From Sphingomonas sp. Leaf34 (lineage in GTDB: Bacteria > Pseudomonadota > Alphaproteobacteria > Sphingomonadales > Sphingomonadaceae): a stretch of 64,000 bases of DNA. This document shows, piece by piece, positions 17,345 through 27,167 of the stretch. Under the pieces are notes generated by a model. That model was not told the origin of the DNA. It did no database searches and worked only from the letters and a program-made list of their open reading frames with translations. The stretch's first letter is position 1. Each line of letters opens with the position of its first letter. The position numbers and the translations under genes are program-made. The stretch spans positions 186,001 to 250,000 of the forward strand of contig NZ_LMLC01000002.1 of NCBI RefSeq assembly GCF_001421805.1. The letters run 5' to 3'.

Positions 17345-19172
17345 GCGGGTGGTGGAGCCCCGGATCTTGATCGCGGATCACGGCGCGATCGGCAACCTGG
17401 AGACGATCGCGCTGATCGATACGGCGGGAACGATCGACTATCTCTGCTGGCCTTGTCTCGACAGCGCGTCGGTCTTCGCGCGCCTGCTCGACGGCAAGAA
17501 AGGCGGGCACTTCGCGGTCGAGCCCGACCTCTCCGATGCGAACATCGTCCAGATGTATCTACCGGAGACCAACATCTTGCTCACCCGCTGGATGGCAAAC
17601 GCGGCCAGCGTCGACCTGGTCGATCTGATGCCGGTTGGGGACTCGGCGGATGACACACCATCGCGCGTGATCCGCCGACTGACCTGCACGCGCGGATCAG
17701 CCAGGATCCATGTCAGATGCGCGCCGCGGTTCGACTATGGCGTCGTGGGCCGGACGGCGTCGGTCACCGCGAATGGCGAGAACGTCTCGCGTGGCCGGTT
17801 CGATCATGAGAGCGGATTGGCGTTGGCGCTCCACGGCCCGGGTACGCTCGTCGCCGACGGCTACGACCTCACCGCCGACATATATCTCAACGAAGGTGAC
17901 ACCGTTTCGCTGGTCTTGAGCAATCCTGACGACGTCTCGCTTGACACCGCTGCGCTTGATGCCGTCGTCGAGAAGGACATTGCCTATTGGCGCACGTGGA
18001 GCCGCAAGTCGCTCTATCGGGGGCGCTGGCGCGAAACCGTTGAGCGTTCCGCGATGGCACTCAAATTGCTCACTTCTCGCAAGCATGGTTCGATCGCCGC
18101 AGCGGCTACATTCGGTCTGCCTGAAGCGCCTGGTGGTGTCCGTAATTGGGATTACCGGGCGACGTGGATCCGCGACTCGTCGTTCACTGTCTACGCCTTG
18201 CTGCGGCTGGGCTATCAGGGTGAGGCCGTCGGCTTCCTTCACTGGGCGATGGACCGCGCGCAGGCCTGTTCGCAGGGCCATATTGGGGTGATGTACGCAC
18301 TCGACGGCGGCGAGATCGCGGATGAACGCAAGCTCGACCTAGCGGGTTTCGAGGTTGCGTCACCGATCGTCGTGGGCAACGAGGCGAAGGATCAGACGCA
18401 ACATGACATCTATGGCGCGCTGCTCGACGCGACCTATCTCGGCAGCAAGTATGGCGAGCCGATCGCGCACGATTCCTGGGTCGCGATCTCTCGGATCGTC
18501 GATCAGATTTGCAAGACGTGGGCGACGCCGGATTCAGGCATCTGGGAAGTCCGCGGACCGAAGAAGCATTATCTTCATTCGCGGTTGATGAGTTGGGTTG
18601 CAGTCGATCGCGCTGTGCGGCTGGCGCAGAAGCGCTCGTTGCCCGGGCCGCTGGTACGCTGGTCGGAAGTTCGGACCGCGATCCATGACGATATCTGGGC
18701 CAATTTCTGGAACGACGACCTCGGCCGTTTCGTCCGCGCGCTTGGCGATGCACCCGAGGACAAGGCAGTCGATGGCGCGTTGCTGATGATGCCACTGGTC
18801 CGCTTCATCGGCGCGACCGATCCGAAGTGGCTCGCGACACTGAAGGCGATCGGCGATGACCTATCTGATGACGGGCAGGTCTATCGGTATCGGATCGACG
18901 ACGGCTTGCCGGGGCAGGAGGGGACGTTCGTCGCCTGTTCGTTCTGGTATGTCGAATGCCTCGCGCGGGCGGGGCGGCTCGACGAGGCGCGGCTGAACTT
19001 CGAAAAGCTGCTCGCGCACGCCAACCATGTCGGTCTCTTCGCCGAGGAGATCGCACAGGACGGCAGCTTCCTCGGCAATTTCCCGCAAGGCTTCAGCCAC
19101 CTCGCGCTGATCAGCGCCGCCTTCTACCTCGATCGCGCGCTCGACCGCGACGGTCCGCGGGAATGGGCATGA
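17337..19172 (+). CDS. Glycoside hydrolase family 15 protein (glucoamylase or trehalase type)
   Basis: The 611-residue protein has a bacterial GH15 layout: an N-terminal beta-sandwich domain with GAIGNLETIALIDTAGTIDYLCWP, then an (alpha/alpha)6 barrel. Conserved segments are NWDYRATWIRDSSF (substrate-binding Asp), a middle motif EASP-like (FEVASPIVVGNEAKDQ) and GTFVACSFWYVECLARAGR with the second catalytic Glu. No signal peptide is present, so it is cytoplasmic. Some actinobacterial members of this type are trehalases. With treYZ 6 kb away, trehalase activity is an attractive but unproved alternative to glucoamylase. Confidence 0.9.
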   Translation: MAERVVEPRILIADHGAIGNLETIALIDTAGTIDYLCWPCLDSASVFARLLDGKKGGHFAVEPDLSDANIVQMYLPETNILLTRWMANAASVDLVDLMPVGDSADDTPSRVIRRLTCTRGSARIHVRCAPRFDYGVVGRTASVTANGENVSRGRFDHESGLALALHGPGTLVADGYDLTADIYLNEGDTVSLVLSNPDDVSLDTAALDAVVEKDIAYWRTWSRKSLYRGRWRETVERSAMALKLLTSRKHGSIAAAATFGLPEAPGGVRNWDYRATWIRDSSFTVYALLRLGYQGEAVGFLHWAMDRAQACSQGHIGVMYALDGGEIADERKLDLAGFEVASPIVVGNEAKDQTQHDIYGALLDATYLGSKYGEPIAHDSWVAISRIVDQICKTWATPDSGIWEVRGPKKHYLHSRLMSWVAVDRAVRLAQKRSLPGPLVRWSEVRTAIHDDIWANFWNDDLGRFVRALGDAPEDKAVDGALLMMPLVRFIGATDPKWLATLKAIGDDLSDDGQVYRYRIDDGLPGQEGTFVACSFWYVECLARAGRLDEARLNFEKLLAHANHVGLFAEEIAQDGSFLGNFPQGFSHLALISAAFYLDRALDRDGPREWA

Positions 19173-19200
19173 TTTTCATCACCACCGAAAGGACGGCATC

Positions 19201-20004
19201 ATGAATCTCGATATCGCAGGCAAGATCGCGCTCGTAACCGGCGCGGACAGCGGCATGGGCAAGGAAACCGCCCGGCTGCTATTGCAGGAAGGTGTTCGGG
19301 TCGCGATCACCGACCAGCCGGGCGGTGATCTCGACTCCAGCGTCGAGGACCTGAAGGCGCATGGCGAGGTGATCTCGGTCGAGGCGGACCTCACCAAGCT
19401 GGACGACGTGACGACCCTATTCGCCAAAGTCCGGGCGCAACTCGGCGAACCCGACATCCTCGTCAATTGTGCAGGCGTGACGGGCGCGACCGGCGATTTC
19501 CTCGATGTCGATGATGGGGGTTGGCAGTCGACGCTCAACATCAACCTGATGGGCGCGGTGCGCGTGTGTCGCGAGGCGATCCCGGCGATGCGCGCAAACA
19601 AATGGGGCCGCATCGTGCTCATGAGCTCCGAAGACGCGGTTCAGCCTTATGTGGATGAGCTTGCGTATTGCGCCTCTAAGGCAGGCATTTCGAGCCTGTC
19701 TAAGGGGCTGTCGAAGGCGTATGGCTGCGACAACGTGCTGGTGAACACCGTAGCGCCCGCCTTCATCGCCACGCCGATGACCGACAAGATGATGCGGAAG
19801 CGCGCCGATGAGAAAGGCACGAGTTTCGACGAGGCGATCGAGACGTTTCTCGAGGAGGAGCGCCCCGCGATGACCCTCAAGCGCCGTGGCAAGGCGGAAG
19901 AGGTCGCGTCGGCGATTGTGTTCCTGTGCTCGGAGCGCGCCAGCTTTATCAACGGTGCGAATATCCGGGTGGATTCCGGCTCGGTCATGACAGTCGCGGG
20001 CTGA
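19201..20004 (+). CDS. SDR-family oxidoreductase
   Basis: The 267-residue short-chain dehydrogenase has the motif VTGADSGMG near residue 14, NCAG in the centre and YCASK for catalysis. It ends with SFINGANIRVDSGSVMTVAG. GGACGG precedes the ATG. It follows the GH15 gene after 28 nt and is likely in the same transcript. The substrate is unknown; it differs from the upstream SDR, with an insertion around residues 195-215 (KRADEKGTSFDEAIETFLEE) typical of large classical SDRs. Confidence 0.87.
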   Translation: MNLDIAGKIALVTGADSGMGKETARLLLQEGVRVAITDQPGGDLDSSVEDLKAHGEVISVEADLTKLDDVTTLFAKVRAQLGEPDILVNCAGVTGATGDFLDVDDGGWQSTLNINLMGAVRVCREAIPAMRANKWGRIVLMSSEDAVQPYVDELAYCASKAGISSLSKGLSKAYGCDNVLVNTVAPAFIATPMTDKMMRKRADEKGTSFDEAIETFLEEERPAMTLKRRGKAEEVASAIVFLCSERASFINGANIRVDSGSVMTVAG

Positions 20005-20030
20005 GCACGCGTATCTGATTACCGGCGAAG

Positions 20031-20090
20031 GCGGGGGCGGGGATCTCAGACGAAATCGTCTGCAACCCCGCCCCCCCGCCGCAGCGGGGG
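20031..20090. terminator. GC-rich hairpin between convergent SDR and OYE genes
   Basis: GCGGGGGCGGGG (20031-20042) can pair with the C-rich stretch at 20066-20079, with an inner AGACG/CGTCT stem. An alternative CCCCCGC/GCGGGGG stem lies at 20073-20090. The position between convergent stops suggests a bidirectional terminator, possibly built from a REP-like repeat. Confidence 0.55.
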
Positions 20091-20109
20091 AATAGGCTGT
20101 TTCGAAAGC

Positions 20110-21213
20110 CTACGCCTGGAACAGATCCTTGAATTGCCGCGGCTGCGATCGCAGATATTGGTTAGGCGCCTTGACCTTCCCGCCAAGGTGCGCCGCCGCA
20201 TGCCAGGGCCAGCGCGGGTCGTACAGGATGGTCCGGGCGAGCGCGATCATGTCCGCATCGCCCGTCCCGATGATCGCTTCGGCCTGCTCGAAGTCGGTGA
20301 TCAGCCCGACCGCGACGACCGGGATCGACACCGCCTGTTTCACCGCGCGCGCCAGTGGCACCTGATAGCTCGGCCCGACCGGGATCTCCTGCGCCGGCGT
20401 GATCCCGCCGCTCGACACATGGATCGCGCTGCACCCGCGCGCTTCCAGCGCCTTGGCAAACGCGACCGTCTGGTCGGAGTCCCAGCCGCCCTCGGCCCAG
20501 TCGGTCCCCGATACGCGCATCGTCACCGCGCGCTTTGCCGGAAACGCCGCCCGCACCGCATCGAAAACTTCGAGCGGGAAACGCATCCGGTTCTCGAGGC
20601 TGCCGCCATACGCGTCCTCGCGGCGGTTCGAGAGCGGCGAGAGGAACGCATGCAGCAGATAGCCATGCGCCGCATGCAACTGCACCGCATCGATCCCGAG
20701 CCGTGCTGCGCGCACCGCCGCCGCCACGAACGCGTCGCGCACCCGCGCCAGTCCCTCGGCGTCGAGCGCGACCGGCGCATTCTCCTCCGGCAGGAACGGC
20801 ACCGTCGAGGGGCCCTCGGTCTGCCAGCCGTTCGGCGCGCCCGGCGCGATCTGCGCGCCACCCTTCCACGGCACCTCGCACGAGGCTTTGCGCCCGGCAT
20901 GCGACAGCTGGATCGCGATCGGCATGTCCGACCAGCGCCGGATGCTCTCGATCACCCCCGCCATCGCCGCCTCGGTCGCATCGTCGTACAACCCGACATC
21001 GCCGTACGTGATACGCCCCTCGGGCAGCACCGCGCTCGCCTCGATCGTCAGCAGCGCCGCGCCCGACAGCGCGAGCTGGCCGAGATGGATCTGGTGCCAG
21101 TCATTCATGCAGCCATTGATCGCCGAATATTGGCACATCGGCGCGATGACGATCCGGTTGGCCAGCGTCAGGTTGCCGACCCTGAGCGGCGCGAACAGTT
21201 TGGGCCCGCTCAT
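20110..21213 (-). CDS. NADH:flavin oxidoreductase, YqjM-type Old Yellow Enzyme
   Basis: The 367-residue FMN-binding TIM barrel has APMCQYS at residues 25-30 (Cys27 is the redox-tuning cysteine of YqjM-like enzymes). It also has HAGRKAS, the substrate-binding HAAHGYLLHAFLSPLSN and the FMN phosphate-binding DMIALARTILYDP near the end. It reduces activated C=C bonds with NAD(P)H. The start at MSGPKLF was chosen because homologues begin there; longer in-frame starts exist to 21303. It is divergent from glgX. Confidence 0.9.
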   Translation of the reverse strand: MSGPKLFAPLRVGNLTLANRIVIAPMCQYSAINGCMNDWHQIHLGQLALSGAALLTIEASAVLPEGRITYGDVGLYDDATEAAMAGVIESIRRWSDMPIAIQLSHAGRKASCEVPWKGGAQIAPGAPNGWQTEGPSTVPFLPEENAPVALDAEGLARVRDAFVAAAVRAARLGIDAVQLHAAHGYLLHAFLSPLSNRREDAYGGSLENRMRFPLEVFDAVRAAFPAKRAVTMRVSGTDWAEGGWDSDQTVAFAKALEARGCSAIHVSSGGITPAQEIPVGPSYQVPLARAVKQAVSIPVVAVGLITDFEQAEAIIGTGDADMIALARTILYDPRWPWHAAAHLGGKVKAPNQYLRSQPRQFKDLFQA

Positions 21214-21388
21214 GCGGCGATCGATCGGAAAGTGGAAGGCATGCGGATGTCCCTTGATGCGTGATGCGAGTGCGTAGAAAACTCGCTGTCCGGTGCGGAA
21301 CATAGGAACCGGCGGACGGGTTTCACGCCAAGGAATGCTGCACCGCGATAAAGTCGCGACCGCAGCGCTAAAACTAGGGGTCTTCGCC

Positions 21389-23491
21389 TTGCATCTACTG
21401 CCCGACACGCTCGACGCCGGCTCCGCCTATCCGCTGGGCGCGACCTTCGATGGCCTGGGCGTCAATTTCGCGGTTTACTCGGCCAACGCCGAGAAGATCG
21501 AGCTGTGCGTCTATGACGAGACCGGCCGCCGCGAGCTGAAACGCTATGCGCTTCCCGAATGGACCGACGAGGTCTGGCACGGCTACCTCCCCGACGCGCA
21601 GCCCGGTCTAGTCTACGGCTATCGCGCGCATGGCCGCTACGCCCCCGAGGAAGGCCACCGCTTCAACCCGAACAAGCTGCTGCTCGACCCCTATGCCAAG
21701 CAGATGATCGGCGAACTGCGCTGGACCGACGCGATGTACGGCTATCAGGTGAAGTCGCCCCGCGCAGACCTAAGCTTCGACAAGCGCGACAGCGCGCTGA
21801 CGATGCCCAAAGGCGTCGTAACCGACAGCCATTTCGACTGGTCGCGCGACGTTCGGCCAAACACGCCCTGGTCGGAGACGGTGATCTACGAGGCGCATAC
21901 CAAGGGCCTCACCAAGCTGTTCGACGAGGTCCAGCCCTCCGAACGCGGCACCTTCGCGGCACTCGGCAACCCCAAGGTCATCGATCACCTCAAACGGCTC
22001 GGCGTCACCGCGATCGAGCTGCTGCCGATCCACACCTACATCCAGGATCGCTTCCTGCAGGAGAAGGGGCTGCGCAATTACTGGGGGTACAACACCCTCA
22101 ACTTCTTCACGCCCGAACGCTCGTTCTTCGCGACCGATAGTCATAACGAACTGCGCCGCTCGATCCGCCGCCTGCATGCCGCCGGGATCGAGGTGATCCT
22201 CGACGTCGTCTATAACCACACCTGCGAGGGCTCGGAACAGGGGCCAACGCTGTCGTGGCGCGGGCTCGACAATGCGAGCTACTACCGACTGGTCAAGGAC
22301 GATCCGCGCTTCTCGATCAACGACACCGGCACCGGCAACACGCTCAATCTCACCAAGGCGCGCGTGCTCCAGATGGTCGCGGATTCGCTGCGCTACTGGG
22401 CGACCAGCTTCGGCATCGACGGCTTCCGCTTTGACCTCGGGCTGACGCTGGGCCGGACGGATACCGGCTTCGATCCCGGTGCAGGGTTCTTTGACGTGCT
22501 GCGCCAGGATCCAGTGCTCGGACGCCTGAAGCTCATCACCGAGCCGTGGGACATCGGCCCGGGCGGCTATCAGCTCGGCAACTTCCCCCCCGGCTTTGCC
22601 GAGTGGAACGACAAGTACCGCGACACGGTGCGTAAGTTCTGGCGCGGCGATCATGCGCAACGCGCCGATCTCGCCGCCCGCCTGACCGGCTCGGCCGATC
22701 TGTTCGACCGCCGTGCGCGCCGCCCCTGGGCCAGCGTCAACCTGCTTGGCGCGCATGACGGCTACACGCTCGCCGACACCGTCGCGTACGAAGAGCGCCA
22801 CAACGAGGCGAACGGCGAGGACAATAACGACGGCCATTCGAACAATTGCTCGCGCAACTGGGGCGTCGAGGGCCCGACCGAAGACGCCGCGATCCTCGAG
22901 ACGCGGTCGCGCGTGATGCGCTCGATGCTGACCACGCTGTTCGCATCGCTCGGCACGCCGATGCTGGTCGCAGGCGACGAGTTCGGCCGCACGCAGAACG
23001 GGAACAACAACGCCTATTGCCAGGATAACGAGATCAGCTGGCTCGACTGGGAGAAGGCGAAGTCCCCCGAGGGTAACGCGCTGATCGACTTCACCGCGCG
23101 CCTGATCGCGCTGCGTCGCGACTATCCGATGCTCCGCGCGGGCAACTTCCTCTACGGTGAGGACACGCCCGCCGAGGGCCTCAAGGACATCGAATGGTGG
23201 GACGAACGTGGCCTGCAGCTCACGCCTGACGACTGGGAGAACACCAACGGCCGCGCGCTGGTCATGCGTCGCGCGTGCGAGCTGGAGTCCGGTGAAGTGC
23301 AGGTGATCTCGCTCCTGCTCAACGCCTCGGAAGGCCCGCTGACCTTCCACATGCCACCTCCGGCAGAGGTCGAGCGGACCGTGCTGATCGACAGCAGCAA
23401 ACCCGAGCAGCCTGCCACGCCGATCAAGGACAGCTACGAGCTTCCCCCGCAGGGTGCGGCGTTGCTGTCCTGGACGATCGCAGCAGCATGA
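21389..23491 (+). CDS. glgX: Glycogen debranching enzyme
   Basis: The 700-residue GH13 isoamylase-type enzyme hydrolyses alpha-1,6 branches. An N-terminal CBM48 (GSAYPLGATFDGLGVNFAVYS) precedes the catalytic barrel. Barrel motifs are VVYNHTCEG, DGFRFDLG with the nucleophile Asp, LITEPWD with the acid/base Glu, and NLLGAHDGYTLAD. The TTG at 21389 is proposed because AGGGG lies 8 nt before it and homologues start close to GSAYPLG. An in-frame ATG at 21335 is the alternative but has the Shine-Dalgarno too close. Its stop overlaps treZ by 4 nt. In this operon it supplies linear maltodextrins for TreY, as TreX does elsewhere. Confidence 0.92.
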   Translation: MHLLPDTLDAGSAYPLGATFDGLGVNFAVYSANAEKIELCVYDETGRRELKRYALPEWTDEVWHGYLPDAQPGLVYGYRAHGRYAPEEGHRFNPNKLLLDPYAKQMIGELRWTDAMYGYQVKSPRADLSFDKRDSALTMPKGVVTDSHFDWSRDVRPNTPWSETVIYEAHTKGLTKLFDEVQPSERGTFAALGNPKVIDHLKRLGVTAIELLPIHTYIQDRFLQEKGLRNYWGYNTLNFFTPERSFFATDSHNELRRSIRRLHAAGIEVILDVVYNHTCEGSEQGPTLSWRGLDNASYYRLVKDDPRFSINDTGTGNTLNLTKARVLQMVADSLRYWATSFGIDGFRFDLGLTLGRTDTGFDPGAGFFDVLRQDPVLGRLKLITEPWDIGPGGYQLGNFPPGFAEWNDKYRDTVRKFWRGDHAQRADLAARLTGSADLFDRRARRPWASVNLLGAHDGYTLADTVAYEERHNEANGEDNNDGHSNNCSRNWGVEGPTEDAAILETRSRVMRSMLTTLFASLGTPMLVAGDEFGRTQNGNNNAYCQDNEISWLDWEKAKSPEGNALIDFTARLIALRRDYPMLRAGNFLYGEDTPAEGLKDIEWWDERGLQLTPDDWENTNGRALVMRRACELESGEVQVISLLLNASEGPLTFHMPPPAEVERTVLIDSSKPEQPATPIKDSYELPPQGAALLSWTIAAA

Positions 23492-25197
23492 CGGCCTGGG
23501 GACCTACGCTCGCCGACGATGGCGCCACCTTCCGCTTGTGGGCGCCGGACCGTGACCGCGTGACGCTTGAGATCGCCGGCGGCGACGCGATGCCCATGAC
23601 CCGGGATCCGGAAGGCTGGTTCGCGGTGACCGCCTCGGTGGGCGCCGGCGTCCGCTACCGGTTCCGGCTGGCAGACGATCTGACGGTTCCCGACCCGGCC
23701 GCGCGGGCGCAGGACGGCGGCGTCCACGGCTGGAGCGTCGTGGTCGATCACGATGCCTATGCGTGGCGCACGCCGGCGTCGCGCGGCCGTGCGTGGGAAG
23801 AGATGGTCATCCAGGAGGTCCATGTCGGCACGCTCGGTGGCTTCGCCGGCGTCGCGGACCAGCTTCCGGCAATCGCCGCGCTCGGCATCACCGCGATCGA
23901 ACTCATGCCCGTCAACGCGTTCGGCGGCACGCGCAACTGGGGCTATGACGGCGTGCTGCCCTACGCCCCCGCCGAAAGTTACGGCACGCCCGACGAGCTG
24001 AAGGCGCTGGTCGACCGCGCGCACGCGCTCGGGCTCGCGGTGTTCCTCGACGTCGTCTACAATCACTTCGGGCCCGACGGAAACTATCTCGGCGCCTATG
24101 CGAAGGGTTTCTTCCACGCCGACGTCGACACCCCCTGGGGCGGCGCGGTCGCGGTCGATCAGGCGCCGGTCCACCGCTATTTCGTCGACAACGCGCTGAT
24201 GTGGCTCAACGACTACAAGGTCGACGGCCTTCGCTTCGACGCGGTCCACGCGATCGAGAACGACGCGTTCCTCGACGCGATGGCGGCCGAACTGCGCGAG
24301 AAGACCGCGGGGCGCCACGTCCACCTCGTCCTCGAAAACGAAGGCAACGACGCCGACCGGCTCCACCCGGCCGCGTTCGATGCGCAGTGGAACGACGACT
24401 TCCACAACGTCCTCCACGTCCTGCTCACCGGCGAGACCAGCGCCTATTACGCCGACTTCGCCGACCGCCCCGCCGAACGCTTGGCACGCTGCCTCGGCGA
24501 AGGCTTCATCTACCAGGGGGAGGGCTCCCCCAACCACGACGGCAAGCCGCGCGGCAAGCCCAGCGCGCATCTGTCGCCGACCGCGTTCGTCGCGTTCCTT
24601 CAGAACCACGACCAGATCGGCAATCGCGCGATGGGCGAACGCCTGACGCTGCTCGCCGACCGCCAGGCGCTGCGCGCCGCCACCGCGTTGCTGCTGCTCG
24701 GCCCGCAAATCCCGTTACTCTTCATCGGCGACGATCACGGCAGCGAAAGCCAGTTCCTGTTCTTCACCGACTTCCACGACGACCTCGCCGACGCCGTCCG
24801 CGAAGGCCGCCGCAAGGAGTTCGCCAAGTTCGCTGCCTTCGCCGACCCGGAGGCGCGCGAGGCGATCCCCGACCCCAACGCGCATGCAACCTTCGAGCGG
24901 TCGCGCGCGCGCGGTGGTCCCGATGCGGCCGATTGGCAGGACCTGTACCGGACGCTGCTGACGATCCGCCACGCGCAGATCATCCCCCGTCTACGCGGCA
25001 CGACCGCGACCGGCGCCGAAGCGATCGGCGAGGGGGCGGTGGTCGCGCGCTGGACGATGGGAGACGGCGCGATCCTCACCATCGCGCTCAATCTCGGCAA
25101 GGATCCTGTTCGTTTTCCTGCCATAGAGGTCTTGCCGATATTCAGCGACGGCGAGCCCGGGCATGCTGCTAGCGTGGCAGTCTGGCTGGAGCGATGA
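23488..25197 (+). CDS. treZ: Malto-oligosyltrehalose trehalohydrolase
   Basis: The 569-residue GH13 enzyme releases trehalose from the malto-oligosyltrehalose made by TreY. An N-terminal beta domain (GATFRLWAPDRDRVTLEI) precedes the barrel. Motifs are VYNHFGPDGNYL, GLRFDAVHAI (nucleophile Asp), LVLENEGND (acid/base Glu) and FLQNHDQIGNRAMGER, the last being characteristic of TreZ. It overlaps glgX and malQ by 4 nt each, so the four genes are almost certainly one operon. Confidence 0.94.
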   Translation: MTAWGPTLADDGATFRLWAPDRDRVTLEIAGGDAMPMTRDPEGWFAVTASVGAGVRYRFRLADDLTVPDPAARAQDGGVHGWSVVVDHDAYAWRTPASRGRAWEEMVIQEVHVGTLGGFAGVADQLPAIAALGITAIELMPVNAFGGTRNWGYDGVLPYAPAESYGTPDELKALVDRAHALGLAVFLDVVYNHFGPDGNYLGAYAKGFFHADVDTPWGGAVAVDQAPVHRYFVDNALMWLNDYKVDGLRFDAVHAIENDAFLDAMAAELREKTAGRHVHLVLENEGNDADRLHPAAFDAQWNDDFHNVLHVLLTGETSAYYADFADRPAERLARCLGEGFIYQGEGSPNHDGKPRGKPSAHLSPTAFVAFLQNHDQIGNRAMGERLTLLADRQALRAATALLLLGPQIPLLFIGDDHGSESQFLFFTDFHDDLADAVREGRRKEFAKFAAFADPEAREAIPDPNAHATFERSRARGGPDAADWQDLYRTLLTIRHAQIIPRLRGTTATGAEAIGEGAVVARWTMGDGAILTIALNLGKDPVRFPAIEVLPIFSDGEPGHAASVAVWLER

Positions 25198-27167
25198 ACC
25201 GCCTCCGCGAACTCGCTATCGCCGCGGGCCTGCAACCCGAATGGCAGGACGCGGCAGGCTCGCGTCAGACGGTCGTCGGCGATGCACTACAGGCGATCCT
25301 AGACCGCCTCGGACATCCGTCCGCCAGCGAGAAGCAGATCGTCGACAGCCTTGCCGCGATCGAAGCGCGTAACGCGCGGAGTCCGCGTTTCGTATCGGTC
25401 GACATGGGCGATCCGATCCGAATCGCCACGAAGGTATCGGGCATCGCCGAACTCACGCTGGAAGACGGCACGACCCAGTCGGTCGCTTTTAATGGCGGCA
25501 CGTTGGGACCGATAAACAAGAGCGGCTACCATCGTCTTGAAATGCAGGGCGAAGTGATAAACCTGCTCGTTGCCCCACGCCGCTGCTATACGATCGCCGA
25601 CGCGCTACCGGGTCGCAAACTCTGGGCGCCCGCCGTCCAGATTCCGAGCCTCCGCACCGACGCGCCAAACGCGTTCGGCGACTTTGCCTCGCTCGCCGAA
25701 GCCGCCCGCGCGTTCGGCGCGCGCGGTGCCGACGCGCTTGCGATCAGCCCGACGCACGCGTTGTTCCCCGCCGACGCCAGCCGGTACAGCCCCTACGCAC
25801 CCTCGAGCCGTCAATTCCTCAACGGCCTGTACGGCGCCCCGTCCGCGTTCGGCATCGTGTCCGACGACTCTGCCCCCGATCTTATCGCGTGGCAGAGCGC
25901 GATCCCGGCAAAGCTCGCACAACTTCGCAGAGTCTTTGGGGAAACCGCTCCAAACCTTGCCGAAATGCTGGCGACATTTCGCGAGGAAGGTGGCGTCGAC
26001 CTCGAACGCCATGCCGAGTTCGACGCGCTCCACGCGCATTTCTTCGCCACCACCGGCGCCAAGGGCTGGCAGCACTGGCCGACCGACTATCACGACCCCG
26101 CCGGACCAGCCGTCCGTCGCTTCGTGACCGAGCACGCTGAAGACGTCACCTTCTACGTCTTCCTCCAGTGGCTCGCCCGCCGCGATCTCGATGCCGCGCA
26201 AAAGGCGGCCAAGGAGGCCGGGATGGCGATCGGCCTCATCGCCGACCTCGCGGTCGGCATGGACCCCGGCGGCAGCCACGGCTGGAGCCGACGCGGCGAC
26301 CTGCTCACCGGCCTGTCGATCGGCGCGCCCCCCGACCCGCTCGGCCCCGACGGCCAGAGTTGGGGTATAACCGGCTTCGACCCGCAAGCGCTGAGTGAGT
26401 CCGGTTTCGCCCCCTTCATCGCGACGATCCGCGCCGCGCTCGCGCATGCCGGCGGAATCCGCATCGATCATGCGTTCGGCCTCCGCCGCCTGTGGGTCGT
26501 CCCCGAAGGCGCCTCCGCTGCGGACGGCGCGTATCTCGACATGCCGTTCGACGACCTGATGCGGATCATCGCGATGGAGTCGCAGCGCGCGAAGGCGATC
26601 GTCATCGGCGAAGACCTCGGCACCGTCCCCGACGGGTTCCGCGAGGCGATGGACGCGCGCGCCATGCTCGGCTTGCGCGTCCTGTGGTTCGAGCGCGACG
26701 CGGACGGCTTCGTTCCCCCCGCCAATTGGTCGACCGACGCGGTCGCAATGACTGGCACCCACGACCTTGCGACGATCGCCGGCTGGTGGAGCGGCCGCGA
26801 TATCGGCTGGACCTGGGACCTCGGCCGCAAGTCCGAAGCGCCCGATGAACCAGCCGATCGCGCCAGGCGCAATGAAGATCGCGCCGCGCTCTGGTCCGCC
26901 ATCGACACGGACACATCGCAGCCCGCGCCCGACGATACCGCCCCCGTCGTCGACGCCGCGATCGCGCATGTCGCCAGCACGCCCTGCGCGCTCGCGATCA
27001 TCCCGATCGAAGATCTCGCCGGCCTCATCGAGCAACCCAATCTCCCCGGCACGATCGACGAGCATCCCAATTGGCGCCGCCGCATGCCCGACACGACCGA
27101 GGCGCTGCTGACCCGCCCCGACGTCGCCGCCCGCATCGACGCGCTCAACGCCACGAGACCCGCATGA
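25194..27167 (+). CDS. malQ: 4-alpha-glucanotransferase (amylomaltase)
   Basis: The 657-residue GH77 enzyme disproportionates maltodextrins. Recognisable blocks are WAPAVQIPSLRT (the family's AVQLYSLRS region), GIRIDHAFGLRRLWVVPEG around the nucleophile Asp, IVIGEDLGTVPDGF around the catalytic Glu and TGTHDLATIAGWW. The N-terminal 70 residues form an extra domain, common in long MalQ forms. Within the operon it probably recycles short maltodextrins into chains long enough for TreY. Confidence 0.93.
   Translation: MNRLRELAIAAGLQPEWQDAAGSRQTVVGDALQAILDRLGHPSASEKQIVDSLAAIEARNARSPRFVSVDMGDPIRIATKVSGIAELTLEDGTTQSVAFNGGTLGPINKSGYHRLEMQGEVINLLVAPRRCYTIADALPGRKLWAPAVQIPSLRTDAPNAFGDFASLAEAARAFGARGADALAISPTHALFPADASRYSPYAPSSRQFLNGLYGAPSAFGIVSDDSAPDLIAWQSAIPAKLAQLRRVFGETAPNLAEMLATFREEGGVDLERHAEFDALHAHFFATTGAKGWQHWPTDYHDPAGPAVRRFVTEHAEDVTFYVFLQWLARRDLDAAQKAAKEAGMAIGLIADLAVGMDPGGSHGWSRRGDLLTGLSIGAPPDPLGPDGQSWGITGFDPQALSESGFAPFIATIRAALAHAGGIRIDHAFGLRRLWVVPEGASAADGAYLDMPFDDLMRIIAMESQRAKAIVIGEDLGTVPDGFREAMDARAMLGLRVLWFERDADGFVPPANWSTDAVAMTGTHDLATIAGWWSGRDIGWTWDLGRKSEAPDEPADRARRNEDRAALWSAIDTDTSQPAPDDTAPVVDAAIAHVASTPCALAIIPIEDLAGLIEQPNLPGTIDEHPNWRRRMPDTTEALLTRPDVAARIDALNATRPA

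Noticed and set aside
21305..21329. EcfG-like box upstream of glgX
   Set aside because: GGAAC-N16-CGCC matches only half of the -10 element. Stress control of the trehalose operon would make sense but the sequence does not show it.
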